A DNA stretch of 64,000 bases, taken from NCBI RefSeq assembly GCF_006438875.1, contig NZ_RCZH01000009.1, positions 15,636 through 79,635 of the forward strand, written 5' to 3'. Below are positions 17,447 through 26,243 of this stretch, one piece after another (the stretch's first letter is position 1; every line of letters begins with the position of its first letter). The notes under the pieces are model-generated. The model had not been told where the DNA came from and did not search any database. It saw only the letters and a program-made list of their open reading frames with translations. Origin of the DNA: Flavobacterium pectinovorum (GTDB taxonomy: Bacteria; Bacteroidota; Bacteroidia; Flavobacteriales; Flavobacteriaceae). The position numbers and the translations under genes are program-made.

Positions 17447-17857
17447 TTATCTTTTTTCGCTCAACAATTTCTCTAATAAAGCCACTTTCTCTTTTTCAGC
17501 TTCAACCAATCTTTCGTAAAGTTTTTTATTCTCTTCAAAAGATTCAATGAGTTTATCTAAAGGATTAAAAGTGCAATTGTTGTTTTTTATAGAAGAAGCA
17601 TCATTATGATAAGTATTCCCAATAATATTAAAAACAGCTTCTTCAGAGAAATTCTTTATTACTTCGGCGGGAACGCCCAAAGCTTTGGCAATTGCATTTA
17701 GTTTTTCGTCGTCAACGCTTTCGCTTCCTTCAATAATAGAGATAGATTGTTGATTAGTGCCAATTGCAATCGCAAGGGCTTCTTGTTTCATATCTCTAAG
17801 CTCTCTTATTCGGCTTATGTTTCGCCCGATGTGTCTAGGTTTTGGTGCTGTGCTCAT
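17447..17857 (-). CDS. XRE-family helix-turn-helix regulator
   Basis: A 136-residue protein. Residues 9-65 form an XRE/Cro HTH (IGRNISRIRELRDMKQEALAIAIG, then QQSISIIEGSE and LNAIAKALGV). The C-terminal part (about 95-136) is Glu/Lys/Leu rich and predicted to be a coiled coil for oligomerisation. It is a single gene converging on the 16465 lipoprotein. The target is unknown; its 530-bp upstream region is full of repeats, which argues against a conserved divergent operon. Confidence 0.85.
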   Translation of the reverse strand: MSTAPKPRHIGRNISRIRELRDMKQEALAIAIGTNQQSISIIEGSESVDDEKLNAIAKALGVPAEVIKNFSEEAVFNIIGNTYHNDASSIKNNNCTFNPLDKLIESFEENKKLYERLVEAEKEKVALLEKLLSEKR

Positions 17858-18042
17858 AATTCAAAGATATTTAAAATTCTTTTACATTTTTGGTTTTGGT
17901 AGAAAACAAGTCTTTGTTTGTGAGATACATTTTGTAAATTGTTTCCGATATTGTAAAAATACAATTTTTCTTACTATTTATGATTTTGAATGAAGATATT
18001 ATTACACTTGTCATTTTTCTGTCACTTCGGCACGGGATCGGG

Positions 18043-18262
18043 CAATGTCATTAAGTTAAGCTTTTAAAAAATAAAATTATTGCAGATCAAATCCGTTTTT
18101 ATCCGCGTTTTTACGAAGTAAATCTGTTTTATCCGCGTCAAAATTAGATGCTGATTTTACTGATTCGCTAAAGCGAAAACGCTGATAAAAACGGATTTTT
18201 CTAATTATTTTGATTATACTGTTAAGTAATTTTATAGATTTTCCCTTGACTTAATGACATTG
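18043..18262. repeat. MITE-like dispersed repeat, family 1 copy 2
   Basis: A 220-bp copy of the element at 2022-2244. Here the ends are the better-preserved pair CAATGTCATTAAGTTAAG and CTTGACTTAATGACATTG, which differ from perfect inverted repeats at one position. An inner palindrome TTCGCTAAAGCGAA is shared by both copies. Confidence 0.85.
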
Positions 18263-18269
18263 AGATGCG

Positions 18270-18352
18270 GGATGCAAACAAAATCGCTAATCTTTGACGA
18301 GTTTCGCGTGTGATTTCTCTCCCGAAGCCTCGGGATCGAAATGACAAGATTG
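18270..18352. repeat. Partial inverted copy of the family 2 element
   Basis: Sequence around AATCTTTGACGA, GATTTCTC and TCGAAATGACAAGATTG matches the reverse complement of the interior of 15956-16110 but lacks the terminal repeats. With family 1 copy 2 it fills the 17858-18387 gap. Confidence 0.55.
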
Positions 18353-18387
18353 TGTAATATTGTTATGTCAAAAAACAATTAAAAGAA

Positions 18388-18855
18388 ATGACCATAGAAA
18401 AAGCAAAACCAAACGACGACCAAATCCTCACAGAAATCACCAAAAAGTCAAAAGCATATTGGGGATATTCTAAAGAACAAATTGAAAACTGGTCGCAATT
18501 CTTAACAGTTTCAAAAGAATATATTGAAACCAAATCCGTCTACAATTTAATTGTTGAAGATCAAATTATTGGATATTACTCATTCTTCCACGAAAGTGAA
18601 AATACTATTAAACTGGATAATTTGTTTGTCTTGCCCGATTTTATTGGCAAAGGATTCGGGAAAGTATTAATGAATGATTTTCTTATCCGTTTAAAAGATC
18701 AAAGCGTTCACAAAGTAATTCTCAATTCAGAACCAAATGCTGAGGAATTTTATTCTAAATTAGGATTTGTAAAAGTGGGGCAGATAGAAACGTCTATTAA
18801 AGATCGATATATGCCAATAATGGAGTTATTGATAGAAAATTACAAAAACGAATAG
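18388..18855 (+). CDS. GNAT-family N-acetyltransferase
   Basis: A 155-residue acetyl-CoA-dependent transferase. The core strand KLDNLFVLPDFIGKGFGKVLMNDFL carries the pyrophosphate-binding motif (GKGFGK, about 92-97), followed by VILNSEPNAEEFYSKLGFVKVG near the C-terminus, the classic GNAT ending. The acceptor substrate cannot be inferred. It precedes a membrane protein by 34 bp on the same strand. Confidence 0.87.
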   Translation: MTIEKAKPNDDQILTEITKKSKAYWGYSKEQIENWSQFLTVSKEYIETKSVYNLIVEDQIIGYYSFFHESENTIKLDNLFVLPDFIGKGFGKVLMNDFLIRLKDQSVHKVILNSEPNAEEFYSKLGFVKVGQIETSIKDRYMPIMELLIENYKNE

Positions 18856-18889
18856 TAAAGATTTAGAATAAATTTTAAAGTCATAAAAG

Positions 18890-19465
18890 ATGAAATTAAA
18901 TACCGAAGTTAAGTATTTAACCCATAAACAAAGCGCCAATTTTTTGTTGGTTTCGCTATCTCTTATCTGGGCGTGGATGTTTATTGCATCCAAAATTGAC
19001 AGAGGAAACGATCGCGGATTTATGACTAGTTTTGGTACTATAATAATTTTGACTTTTATATTGGTGCAATTCTTTGCAAAGGTTAAATCAGGAGAATATC
19101 TCGCAACATTCTTTTATCTCAGTTTTGGGATTTTAGCAGTTTTTTTATTTACCATGACTATTGGGCTTCTTATTGCGGCAGTGATCGGATGGGCAGGTTT
19201 TGTAGTTCCGCTAACTACAATTGGTTTTTTGTTATTTTTTATTCTTAGACGATTGTTTTCGTTTCCAGATAATTTTGTTGCATTTTGGGTATTGTTTTCA
19301 TTGCCAATCCTGATGGGTGTAACATTGAAAGTATTGCCTTTTATTGTAAGTATTGATAAGCACGAATTAGGAATTGGGTTTCCAATTGCGATTTATTTAA
19401 GCTTTGTTTTTATCGCAATTGCGATACTTTGCAGGGAAAGTCAAATAGTAATTATAGAAGAATAA
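18890..19465 (+). CDS. Integral membrane protein of unknown function
   Basis: A 191-residue protein that is almost entirely hydrophobic, with about six predicted membrane spans (roughly 17-34, 46-63, 71-103, 106-121, 129-152 and 163-181). I see no family motif. It could be co-transcribed with the upstream GNAT gene (34-bp gap). Confidence 0.7.
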   Translation: MKLNTEVKYLTHKQSANFLLVSLSLIWAWMFIASKIDRGNDRGFMTSFGTIIILTFILVQFFAKVKSGEYLATFFYLSFGILAVFLFTMTIGLLIAAVIGWAGFVVPLTTIGFLLFFILRRLFSFPDNFVAFWVLFSLPILMGVTLKVLPFIVSIDKHELGIGFPIAIYLSFVFIAIAILCRESQIVIIEE

Positions 19466-19583
19466 AAATGGAAGAGTAACAACATGTTATAAAAGATAAG
19501 ATGAAATTCGGGCGTCTTGAATTGAATAATTATCTATTATAAAACAAAAGTATTATGATTGAGAGAGAAAGAATAAACCTTAT

Positions 19584-20021
19584 ATGAAATCAAAAACTGA
19601 AATAAGAAAAGTCGAAAACCGAGATCTGGATTTTGTCTATAAAGCAATTTGCGAACTTGAAAATGAAGAACTGGATTTTGAAGTTTTTACGGCAATATTC
19701 AATGAGAACATTTCGAATCCAAACAATTTATATTTACTGGCAGATAATGAAAACGAAGGTTTAGGATTTATTAGTTTTCACACACAAAACCTTTTACATC
19801 ATTGCGGAGTGGTCGGCGAAATCCAGGAATTTTTTATTCATCAAAATCATCGTGGAAAAGGAATTGGTAAACAATTGATAAATGAGATTCTGCAATATGC
19901 AGATCAAAATAATCTGAAAAGTATCGAGGTCACGACAAATAAAAGACGAGTAGAAAACGTGTTGATTTATGAAAATCTAGGTTTCAATCTATCGCATAAT
20001 AAGTTTACGATTTATAAATAA
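19584..20021 (+). CDS. GNAT-family N-acetyltransferase
   Basis: A 145-residue acetyltransferase with EIQEFFIHQNHRGKGIGKQLINEIL (acetyl-CoA loop HRGKGIGK, about 91-98) and IEVTTNKRRVENVLIYENLGF at the C-terminal end. It differs from the GNAT at 18388 and is not a recent duplicate. The substrate is unknown. It converges on the RiPP-like peptide gene with a shared terminator. Confidence 0.87.
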   Translation: MKSKTEIRKVENRDLDFVYKAICELENEELDFEVFTAIFNENISNPNNLYLLADNENEGLGFISFHTQNLLHHCGVVGEIQEFFIHQNHRGKGIGKQLINEILQYADQNNLKSIEVTTNKRRVENVLIYENLGFNLSHNKFTIYK

Positions 20022-20052
20022 GCTTTACAGCGATTAAAAGATTAAACATAAA

Positions 20053-20080
20053 AAAAACTGCTATTGTTAATAGCAGTTTT
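20053..20080. terminator. Bidirectional terminator
   Basis: A perfect 12-bp stem, AAAACTGCTATT with AATAGCAGTTTT, loop GTT, between the converging genes ending at 20021 and 20105. Confidence 0.85.
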
Positions 20081-20104
20081 AATATATTGATGATTATCTT
20101 GTTA

Positions 20105-20299
20105 TTATAGAGCGTATTCCATACAAATACTATTTGTTGCTGTTCTCCATAAATACCAGCCACAAACGTTTCTTCCGTAATAAGAAACTTCGTCACCATT
20201 ACACATCGGATATGGTACGCAGTTTACGGCTCCGGCATTGATTGATTTCAATTCTTCTTTTGATAATTTTTGTGATGCTAATTTTTGTAAGTTTTTCAT
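20105..20299 (-). CDS. RiPP/bacteriocin-like precursor peptide (Bacteroidota leader type)
   Basis: A 64-residue peptide. The leader MKNLQKLASQKLSKEELKSI with NAGA at 21-24 is the Bacteroidota natural-product leader pattern (MKNL, LSxEELKxIxGG), with GA instead of the usual GG at the predicted cleavage site. The core (about 25-64) has four cysteines (C27, C33, C46, C59) and is rich in Tyr, Trp and Gly. Such leaders are normally cut and exported by a C39-peptidase ABC transporter. No transporter, modification enzyme or immunity gene is visible nearby, so the gene looks orphaned. The other ORF overlapping it is a shadow. Confidence 0.7.
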   Translation of the reverse strand: MKNLQKLASQKLSKEELKSINAGAVNCVPYPMCNGDEVSYYGRNVCGWYLWRTATNSICMEYAL

Positions 20300-20517
20300 A
20301 AATAAGTTTTTTTGGATTTTCCTACTCTATAAGTTTTTCGGATACGACTTAGATAAAAATACAAATTATTTTTTCTAAATAAATACTTACAAAAAGAAAA
20401 CCTTGCGTTTCTAATTGATTTTTTAAGAATCGTCAATCTTTTTCTTTATTTGAGATAAATTTGCAGTAATTTCCTTCTTTTTTATGCTTTTAATGCAATT
20501 GTTGGTTTTGAAAATAA

Positions 20518-20757
20518 GTGAAAAAAACTTGTGGATCTTATAGTCCATCATTGCTTTTTATTGGGTTGTCACTTCATGCTTTAAATTTTATCAACACAAA
20601 AACAATAAGTGCAGCAATGGTCATTTTTGCTTCATTTGCAATTAGTTTTTCCTTTTTTGTATTAAAAGATGGTGTTTATATGTTACTGAGTTGTGTAGTT
20701 TTTACTTTAGGATTGGGATTGTTGCTTTACAGGAAAGAAAGAATAATTACTGAATAA
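20518..20757 (+). CDS. Small membrane protein of unknown function
   Basis: A 79-residue ORF starting at GTG, with two or three hydrophobic segments (about 10-23, 30-47 and 53-71) and a basic end (LLLYRKERIITE). I do not recognise a family. It is the first of three small orphan membrane ORFs between the RiPP-like gene and the paralogue pair, and could be a weakly conserved accessory gene. Confidence 0.45.
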   Translation: MKKTCGSYSPSLLFIGLSLHALNFINTKTISAAMVIFASFAISFSFFVLKDGVYMLLSCVVFTLGLGLLLYRKERIITE

Positions 20758-20835
20758 AAGAGAAGTGGAATTGGAACTCTTGTTTTTATTTGTATTTTCG
20801 TTTATCTGAAAGCGTAAAAATAAAACCAAACGAAA

Positions 20836-21207
20836 TTGAATAAATATCTAAAATATCTAATCTCGCTCTTTATGGCTTTTGTCGTGATTGCGAGTGATGC
20901 TACTTTAGATTTTCAATCAAAATCTGCCGATTATTATCAATCTTCGTGTGTAATTCTAAAAACAGAAATAGATATAAAAAAGGCTCGTTTATATTCATAT
21001 AAGCGCTTTGTTTCTCCAATTAAGATTTCGTTTTTAGTTCCTTTAAAATTTCTTCAATTTGCAGTTGTTTTTAGTCTCCAAATTCTGGTTTTTCTAAAAA
21101 TGAGAATATTTCTTTATCAAAAAATAAACTCATTTTTAAATGAATCTGTTTTTGTAAACGAAATAATCACTTCAAACAATTATTATAAAAGTTTATACAA
21201 CGCTTAG
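20836..21207 (+). CDS. Small membrane-anchored protein of unknown function
   Basis: A 123-residue ORF with a TTG start giving MNKYLKYLISLFMAFVVIAS, a plausible signal or anchor. A central hydrophobic stretch around 62-90 suggests a second membrane span, and the rest is basic and aromatic. The next in-frame ATG (residue 13) would cut into the first hydrophobic segment, so TTG is preferred. No known domain is recognised. Confidence 0.45.
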   Translation: MNKYLKYLISLFMAFVVIASDATLDFQSKSADYYQSSCVILKTEIDIKKARLYSYKRFVSPIKISFLVPLKFLQFAVVFSLQILVFLKMRIFLYQKINSFLNESVFVNEIITSNNYYKSLYNA

Positions 21208-21280
21208 TTTTTTCTAAGCCTTTTGTGCGTTTCAACGCATACGATGATAAAATAATGTCTAATCATTTATCATTTTCAAA

Positions 21281-21463
21281 ATGTATAAACAAAATAATAA
21301 AACACGTTTAGAGCAATCTAAGCGACCATTTCTTTATTGGATAAAAAGAAAATTCATTGTAATAATAACCGCTTTTATGCTCGGAATGTCAAACGGAATG
21401 AATGTACACGATCAAGCCATTAAAGGAAATCAGAATTATACGGAACAGCATAAAAAGGATTGA
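21281..21463 (+). CDS. Short protein with one membrane segment, unknown
   Basis: A 60-residue ORF: basic N-terminus (KQNNKTRLEQSKRPFLYWIKRKF), one hydrophobic segment (about 24-38) and a polar tail. It has an ATG start and a terminator-like hairpin at 21486-21515 directly after it, which supports expression. Function unknown. Confidence 0.5.
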   Translation: MYKQNNKTRLEQSKRPFLYWIKRKFIVIITAFMLGMSNGMNVHDQAIKGNQNYTEQHKKD

Positions 21464-21485
21464 TTTCTTGATGTTTGATTTATGA

Positions 21486-21515
21486 AAAACGAGGCGATTA
21501 AGCTTCGTTTTTTTT
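21486..21515 (+). terminator. Terminator after the 60-residue gene
   Basis: A stem of about 8 bp (AAACGAGG with CTTCGTTT, one G-T pair) followed by eight Ts. Confidence 0.7.
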
Positions 21516-21715
21516 ATATAAGTAAGTGTAAGTGTTTCGTAATTTGGGTGTTATTGTTTTTAATAGAATAATATTATAAATCATTCTGTGTCAGAGAAAT
21601 AATTTGAGAGCTAAATTTAATTATATTTTTCTGTCAAAAAATCAAGTTTAATTCTAAATGTTAAATTTTTTTTAATAGTTTTGAGCCAATTCCTACACAA
21701 CCACTAGCCTGAATT

Positions 21716-23014
21716 ATGGATAATAAAACCAAGTTTTTTAAAAACACATTATTACTTCAGTTTATCCCCGTTTTTTTATTAGGGATTTTTATTTTATCCA
21801 ATTTTAGAGAACAAAAAACACTTCGAATAAGAGATTTTCATCCGTACGAATTTAATTATGGGCAATTGGTTCCTGTATTAATTTTCGGTATCGGATTGTT
21901 GCTTTCGCTTTTAAGTTTATTAATTAAACAAAAAGAAACTGAGCAGGATGAAACAGAAGTTTTAAAAATAAAACGCAGACAAAACTTCTGGAAGTTTGCT
22001 TTTTATAATAATGTTTTTCTTGTGGCAGGAATCGCTATTTTTTCGGCAGGAGTCTACAGTAAAGAGCCACTTGTTATCAATCAGTCAATTCTTTTTTACA
22101 GTTTGATTATTTCAAGGTCTGTACTTGTTATTATAATTAGTTTGGCTACGGCGGCTTTTTTATTGGCGGTAGGAATTAATTGGAAAACCAATAAAGCACT
22201 TGCAGTTACGATCTTAATCTTTAGTTTTTTTATTATTGGCGTTTCCTTTGTTGGTGAATACGCTTTTGTAGATAAATTCATAACTGCTTCTGAAGATTTT
22301 AATAGTGCTAAAAACGAAAAAAAACCGTCAGTAAATGAAGAGGTAGAAGAAGATTATACTGAAAGCGAAGAAGGCGAAGAAAGTTATGAAGGTGAAGATG
22401 AGGACGAAAGTGAAGTAATTGAAAAAGAACCGCTGGAAATAGACAAATCAAGATTGGTTACTTCATTTGAAACTGTAATGGAAAATTGGTTTGGAGAAAA
22501 AATCACATACAGAGATGAATTTACCTATACCAGAATTTCTGTTAGCAATAGCTTACAACAAGGTGATGATGGTAATTTTTACTTGTTGAATTACATGGTC
22601 AATTTAAAAGACCGTCCTAAGGAACTTACCGCTGCATTTGAGAATTATAAAGAGATTTTTTATAGTACAGTTTCAGAAGAAAAATATCAAAGTGCCGGTT
22701 TTGATCAAGTTGTTGACGGACTATTGTTGACTTATGAGGATGTTGGTACTGATCGTGAAAAGCTAAATAATATCTATCGAGTTATGGAAATGGATGCTGC
22801 AGATGAAACAGAACCTAATATTGGAGGGTATTTTCCTGGACTTGAAAAATATTGTTCTTCTTATACGCTTAGAAAACTTAGGCTTTTTAAGGGTTTCAGC
22901 CAGTACAATTCTGATATTGTTTGGTTTTATAGCTTTTGGGCGAGAAGAAACAAAGATGGCAGCGCAGATGAGATTGCCTTTATTTTAAAAGATATAAAAG
23001 AACATTACAAATAA
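21716..23014 (+). CDS. Multi-span membrane protein with soluble C-terminal domain, paralogue 1
   Basis: A 432-residue protein: about five membrane spans in residues 12-178, a very acidic linker (about 195-245, runs of Glu and Asp), then a domain (about 250-432) that ends VWFYSFWARRNKDG and a helix. I do not recognise the family. The next gene, 14 bp downstream, encodes a protein of the same plan with the same terminal block, so the two arose by tandem duplication and are probably co-transcribed. The C-terminal domain may lie in the cytosol or periplasm; topology cannot be decided by eye. Confidence 0.75.
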   Translation: MDNKTKFFKNTLLLQFIPVFLLGIFILSNFREQKTLRIRDFHPYEFNYGQLVPVLIFGIGLLLSLLSLLIKQKETEQDETEVLKIKRRQNFWKFAFYNNVFLVAGIAIFSAGVYSKEPLVINQSILFYSLIISRSVLVIIISLATAAFLLAVGINWKTNKALAVTILIFSFFIIGVSFVGEYAFVDKFITASEDFNSAKNEKKPSVNEEVEEDYTESEEGEESYEGEDEDESEVIEKEPLEIDKSRLVTSFETVMENWFGEKITYRDEFTYTRISVSNSLQQGDDGNFYLLNYMVNLKDRPKELTAAFENYKEIFYSTVSEEKYQSAGFDQVVDGLLLTYEDVGTDREKLNNIYRVMEMDAADETEPNIGGYFPGLEKYCSSYTLRKLRLFKGFSQYNSDIVWFYSFWARRNKDGSADEIAFILKDIKEHYK

Positions 23015-23028
23015 ACTACAATTCCAGA

Positions 23029-24402
23029 ATGGTAAAGTCTTATAAAATAATTTTAATAATTCAATTTTTTGTATTAGCTGTATTTGGGCTTGTGTTTCAT
23101 AAAGTGCAATACGGTAACGATTTTGCAGTAATTTCTGCAGTTCCATTATTGTTAATTGGTATTTCTCCTTTTCTTTTATTGGGAATTTCAATATTACTTC
23201 AGCGATTAATTGTGGGGGTTATTTATTCTGATTCATCAAATGACAATTCAGAAAAAGACAGCGAAGATAAATTTTGGTACAATTCTTTTTTAGCCAATGT
23301 GATTTTTGCTGGTGTGGTTTTTTTGGCTTCTGTTGTTTCTGTTCTTCTAAGTTTTGGAATTGGAATAAATGGAAATTATGATTTTGTAGTTCGGTTTTCT
23401 GTTTTTTTAGGAATTATAATTATTGCGAGTTTGGTTATTGGTCTTTTCCTAAGAATAAAAGATTCTGCAATTGAAGTAAGCAAACCACTTGGAGGCTTAA
23501 TGGTTTTTCTTTCGGTACTTATTTTTGGAGGCTCTTTATTTTTTGGACTGCAAAATTTTATAACGCTTCAATATTCTTCAAATGATGTAATTGGAGGTAT
23601 AAAAAGAGTTCCTGAAGTCGATGGAACAGCTATATCTGTTGATAGCACCTCGGGTGTAGAAACTTCTGATGTAGAAACTGCTGCTGTTGATAGTGTAGCA
23701 GCCGCATATGGGGAAATGCAAGATTCGCGAGTGAATGATTATTATGGTGTAAAGGAATTTAGTTATCCTGAATTAGAGAAAGAAGTAGGTTCAAAAGGAA
23801 TATTTAGCAACTATAACTGGGATGGAACAGAGGATCTTCTTAGAGTTTTTTTATCTGATTTTTTAAGACTAAAAAAAGGGCAATCTTTTATGGATATTAG
23901 AAGGTCAATTCATTTGGGTTCTTCTTCTGGTCAATATTCAGAGATTGTCAGGAAAAGTAAAATGGTACGGAATAATTATCAAGACCTGGAAGCAACATTT
24001 GAGAATTATAGTCCTTTGATTTATGCTTTTGTATCTGAAAAAATCTATTTTGATTCCAATTTAAATTTGTTAGTAGATGCGCTGATAAAAAGTCATGATG
24101 ATATTAATGCTGTAGCTGTAGATACAGAAATAGATTCATTTGATAAAATTTATGGAATTATGACTTCTGGTACTAAAAAAGAATTTCCTGGCTTTTATTA
24201 TGATAAGCTTAAGCCATATGTTTCAAAAGGAACTTTAGAGTTAATTAAGAAAAATGCTGATGAAAATGGTGAAAGCGAATACAGTACCCAATTAACTACA
24301 GTTTGGATGTACAGTTTTTGGGCAAGAAGAAATAAGGAGAGAAATCTTTGGATTACCTACACGATTTTGGAAAAAATAAAAGCACATTATGAAGAAAAAT
24401 AA
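23029..24402 (+). CDS. Multi-span membrane protein, paralogue 2
   Basis: A 457-residue protein with N-terminal membrane spans (about 6-22, 36-60, 86-110, 119-140 and 155-180), a Ser/Thr/Val-rich linker near 190-230 in place of the acidic linker of its neighbour, and a C-terminal domain ending VWMYSFWARRNKERN. Shared features with 21716-23014 are the span arrangement, the AxFENY block and the terminal SFWARRNK block. Function unknown. A terminator follows at 24483-24507. Confidence 0.75.
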   Translation: MVKSYKIILIIQFFVLAVFGLVFHKVQYGNDFAVISAVPLLLIGISPFLLLGISILLQRLIVGVIYSDSSNDNSEKDSEDKFWYNSFLANVIFAGVVFLASVVSVLLSFGIGINGNYDFVVRFSVFLGIIIIASLVIGLFLRIKDSAIEVSKPLGGLMVFLSVLIFGGSLFFGLQNFITLQYSSNDVIGGIKRVPEVDGTAISVDSTSGVETSDVETAAVDSVAAAYGEMQDSRVNDYYGVKEFSYPELEKEVGSKGIFSNYNWDGTEDLLRVFLSDFLRLKKGQSFMDIRRSIHLGSSSGQYSEIVRKSKMVRNNYQDLEATFENYSPLIYAFVSEKIYFDSNLNLLVDALIKSHDDINAVAVDTEIDSFDKIYGIMTSGTKKEFPGFYYDKLKPYVSKGTLELIKKNADENGESEYSTQLTTVWMYSFWARRNKERNLWITYTILEKIKAHYEEK

Positions 24403-24482
24403 ATTCTAAGTTTAGTAAATATTTGATTGTATTAAAAAAAACTAAGGAATTAAGCTTTTGCAGATTGTGCTTGTAAAAATAA

Positions 24483-24507
24483 AAACCGAAGCGATAAACT
24501 TCGGTTT
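24483..24507. terminator. Terminator between converging genes
   Basis: A perfect 9-bp stem AAACCGAAG with CTTCGGTTT, loop CGATAAA. It serves the paralogue pair and possibly the leftward HMG-CoA synthase. Confidence 0.8.
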
Positions 24508-24560
24508 AATTTTATAATGTTCCCAATTTTGGAGTTTGGATTTTTTTTATTGGGATTTAA

Positions 24561-25922
24561 TTATTCGATCCATTTATAATATCTCGCTCCAATCAAATTC
24601 GGGATTTCTTTTTCTATTCGATCTAAAACCCATTCGTTTTTTGGAGTTCTGATACTTTGTTTTTGCTCTTTTTTGTGAAGACTTTCATAAGTTTCAAGAC
24701 CAATTTCTACGCTTTCTTCTAAGTTTTCAAAAAGTTTAACTTTGGCTAAAGCCGATTGCCATTCCGATTGAATCGTTCCTTCAAAAACTTTTGATTTCGA
24801 TCCGCTTCCGTACGCCAGAAATCCGAATTTAGTTCCGGCGACTTCAGTTTTTGTATCATAATAATGAGCCAAAGTCGATAATAATCCCATGAAAATAGAT
24901 CCTGTATAAAGATTCCCAATTAAAGATGAAGCTAATTCTGCAGGTTGTAATTTCTCGGTTACAAACTTTTTGTATTCGTCTGATTTTCCAACTTCTTTAA
25001 TTTTATTTTGATAATCTGCGGGTTCGATATTCTCTACAATAATTTTATCGGCACTGTCTAAAGTATAAATCTCAGATAACATTCTTCTGCCTTGAAAAGA
25101 ATAGGGAAGATGCATAATAATACTGTTCCAAGTATTGTATAAAGTTTCGGTCGTATTTTTTAATTTCTTGAATAAAAAATAAGCATTTCGCGTACGATCC
25201 ATATAACATTGATTCGAATATTGTCCATCAAAAACTGGTTGATCTTTGTGGATTTCGATTTCGGCTTCTAAATTGTCAAACCACGGATCATTGCTCTCGT
25301 TTTGCGTAATTGCTTCTTTTGAGATAGTTCTGTAAGGTTTGAAAAAATCAAAAACACCTTTTGTACTTGTTGCCCAATTTTCATCAAAAGCGATAATTCT
25401 TGGGTTTGAAGTTATCAACATTGCCAAAGCTCCGGCGCCTTGTGTGTATTCTCCTGTTGAATTCAAGTCGTATTTTGCAAAATCAGTTGTAACAACAATT
25501 GCTTTTTTAGCTGGATTGAGTTTTACAAAATCAATACAGTTTTGCAAAGCATCAACGCCGCCAATACAGGCAAAAGTAAAATCGACTACATCGCATTCAG
25601 CCAAAGAATCCTCTCTGAATTTTTGTTCCATTAAACTGATTAAGAAAGAACTGATAGGTTTAGAACTGTCGATTCCGCTTTCGGTTCCAACATAAATCCG
25701 ACTAATTTCGTTTAGGTTTATTTCGTTCTCCAGAATAAGTTTTGTCAAAGCATTGGCTCCAAAAACTACCGCATCCTGATGAACGTCAGGTAATGTCATT
25801 TTGATTAATCCAAGACCTTTTTCTAATTTTTCCGGTTCTATATTTCTGGCAATTGCCAAAGTTTTGATGGGTAAATGTATGTTGGCTACATCAAAAGAGA
25901 TAGCGTCGATTCCTGTTTTCAT
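24561..25922 (-). CDS. Hydroxymethylglutaryl-CoA synthase
   Basis: A 453-residue thiolase-fold enzyme condensing acetyl-CoA with acetoacetyl-CoA to HMG-CoA, the entry to the mevalonate isoprenoid route used by Flavobacteria. Catalytic residues with this start: Glu81 in GTESGIDSSK, Cys119 in FTFACIGG and His271 in MHLPYSFQGR. The ORF extends to 26000, but I start at MKTGIDAISFDVANIHLP because this is the conserved N-terminus and a promoter-like TACCTTTA (25944-25951, minus strand) lies between the two starts. It is divergent from sdhC. The 321-bp gap between them contains their promoters and nothing else that I see. Confidence 0.93.
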   Translation of the reverse strand: MKTGIDAISFDVANIHLPIKTLAIARNIEPEKLEKGLGLIKMTLPDVHQDAVVFGANALTKLILENEINLNEISRIYVGTESGIDSSKPISSFLISLMEQKFREDSLAECDVVDFTFACIGGVDALQNCIDFVKLNPAKKAIVVTTDFAKYDLNSTGEYTQGAGALAMLITSNPRIIAFDENWATSTKGVFDFFKPYRTISKEAITQNESNDPWFDNLEAEIEIHKDQPVFDGQYSNQCYMDRTRNAYFLFKKLKNTTETLYNTWNSIIMHLPYSFQGRRMLSEIYTLDSADKIIVENIEPADYQNKIKEVGKSDEYKKFVTEKLQPAELASSLIGNLYTGSIFMGLLSTLAHYYDTKTEVAGTKFGFLAYGSGSKSKVFEGTIQSEWQSALAKVKLFENLEESVEIGLETYESLHKKEQKQSIRTPKNEWVLDRIEKEIPNLIGARYYKWIE

Positions 25923-26179
25923 TCTGATTTTTTTTGAAGCCGATAAAGGTAAAATTATGCTGTTAAAATTCACTTGTTTTAGTTCAATAAAATTCATCAT
26001 GACTTTATTTTTGAGGAAAAGAAGTCAAAAAGCTTTAAAAAATAGCAATTTGGTAATTATATAAAAATCAGGATTAAGTTAAAATGGCTTGCGAAAGATT
26101 TCTATTTTGTTGTTTTTAAATAATTTGTAATAAAGTTGGCAAAAGCTCTTTAAAATCATTATAAATAACAACGAAATGG

Positions 26180-26210
26180 TTGTAGTTCATGTCTAATTGC
26201 TTTATTTTTG
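26180..26210 (+). promoter_or_regulatory. sdhCAB promoter
   Basis: TTG at 26180-26182 and the perfect -7 box TATTTTTG at 26203-26210, 20 nt apart, 33 nt before the sdhC ATG. Confidence 0.65.
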
Positions 26211-26243
26211 TCTAATTTTTTAAAACAAACTACTTAAACACTT

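Noticed and set aside
25923..26000. N-terminal extension of HMG-CoA synthase
   Set aside because: The conserved family N-terminus begins at 25922 and a promoter-like box lies in the extension.
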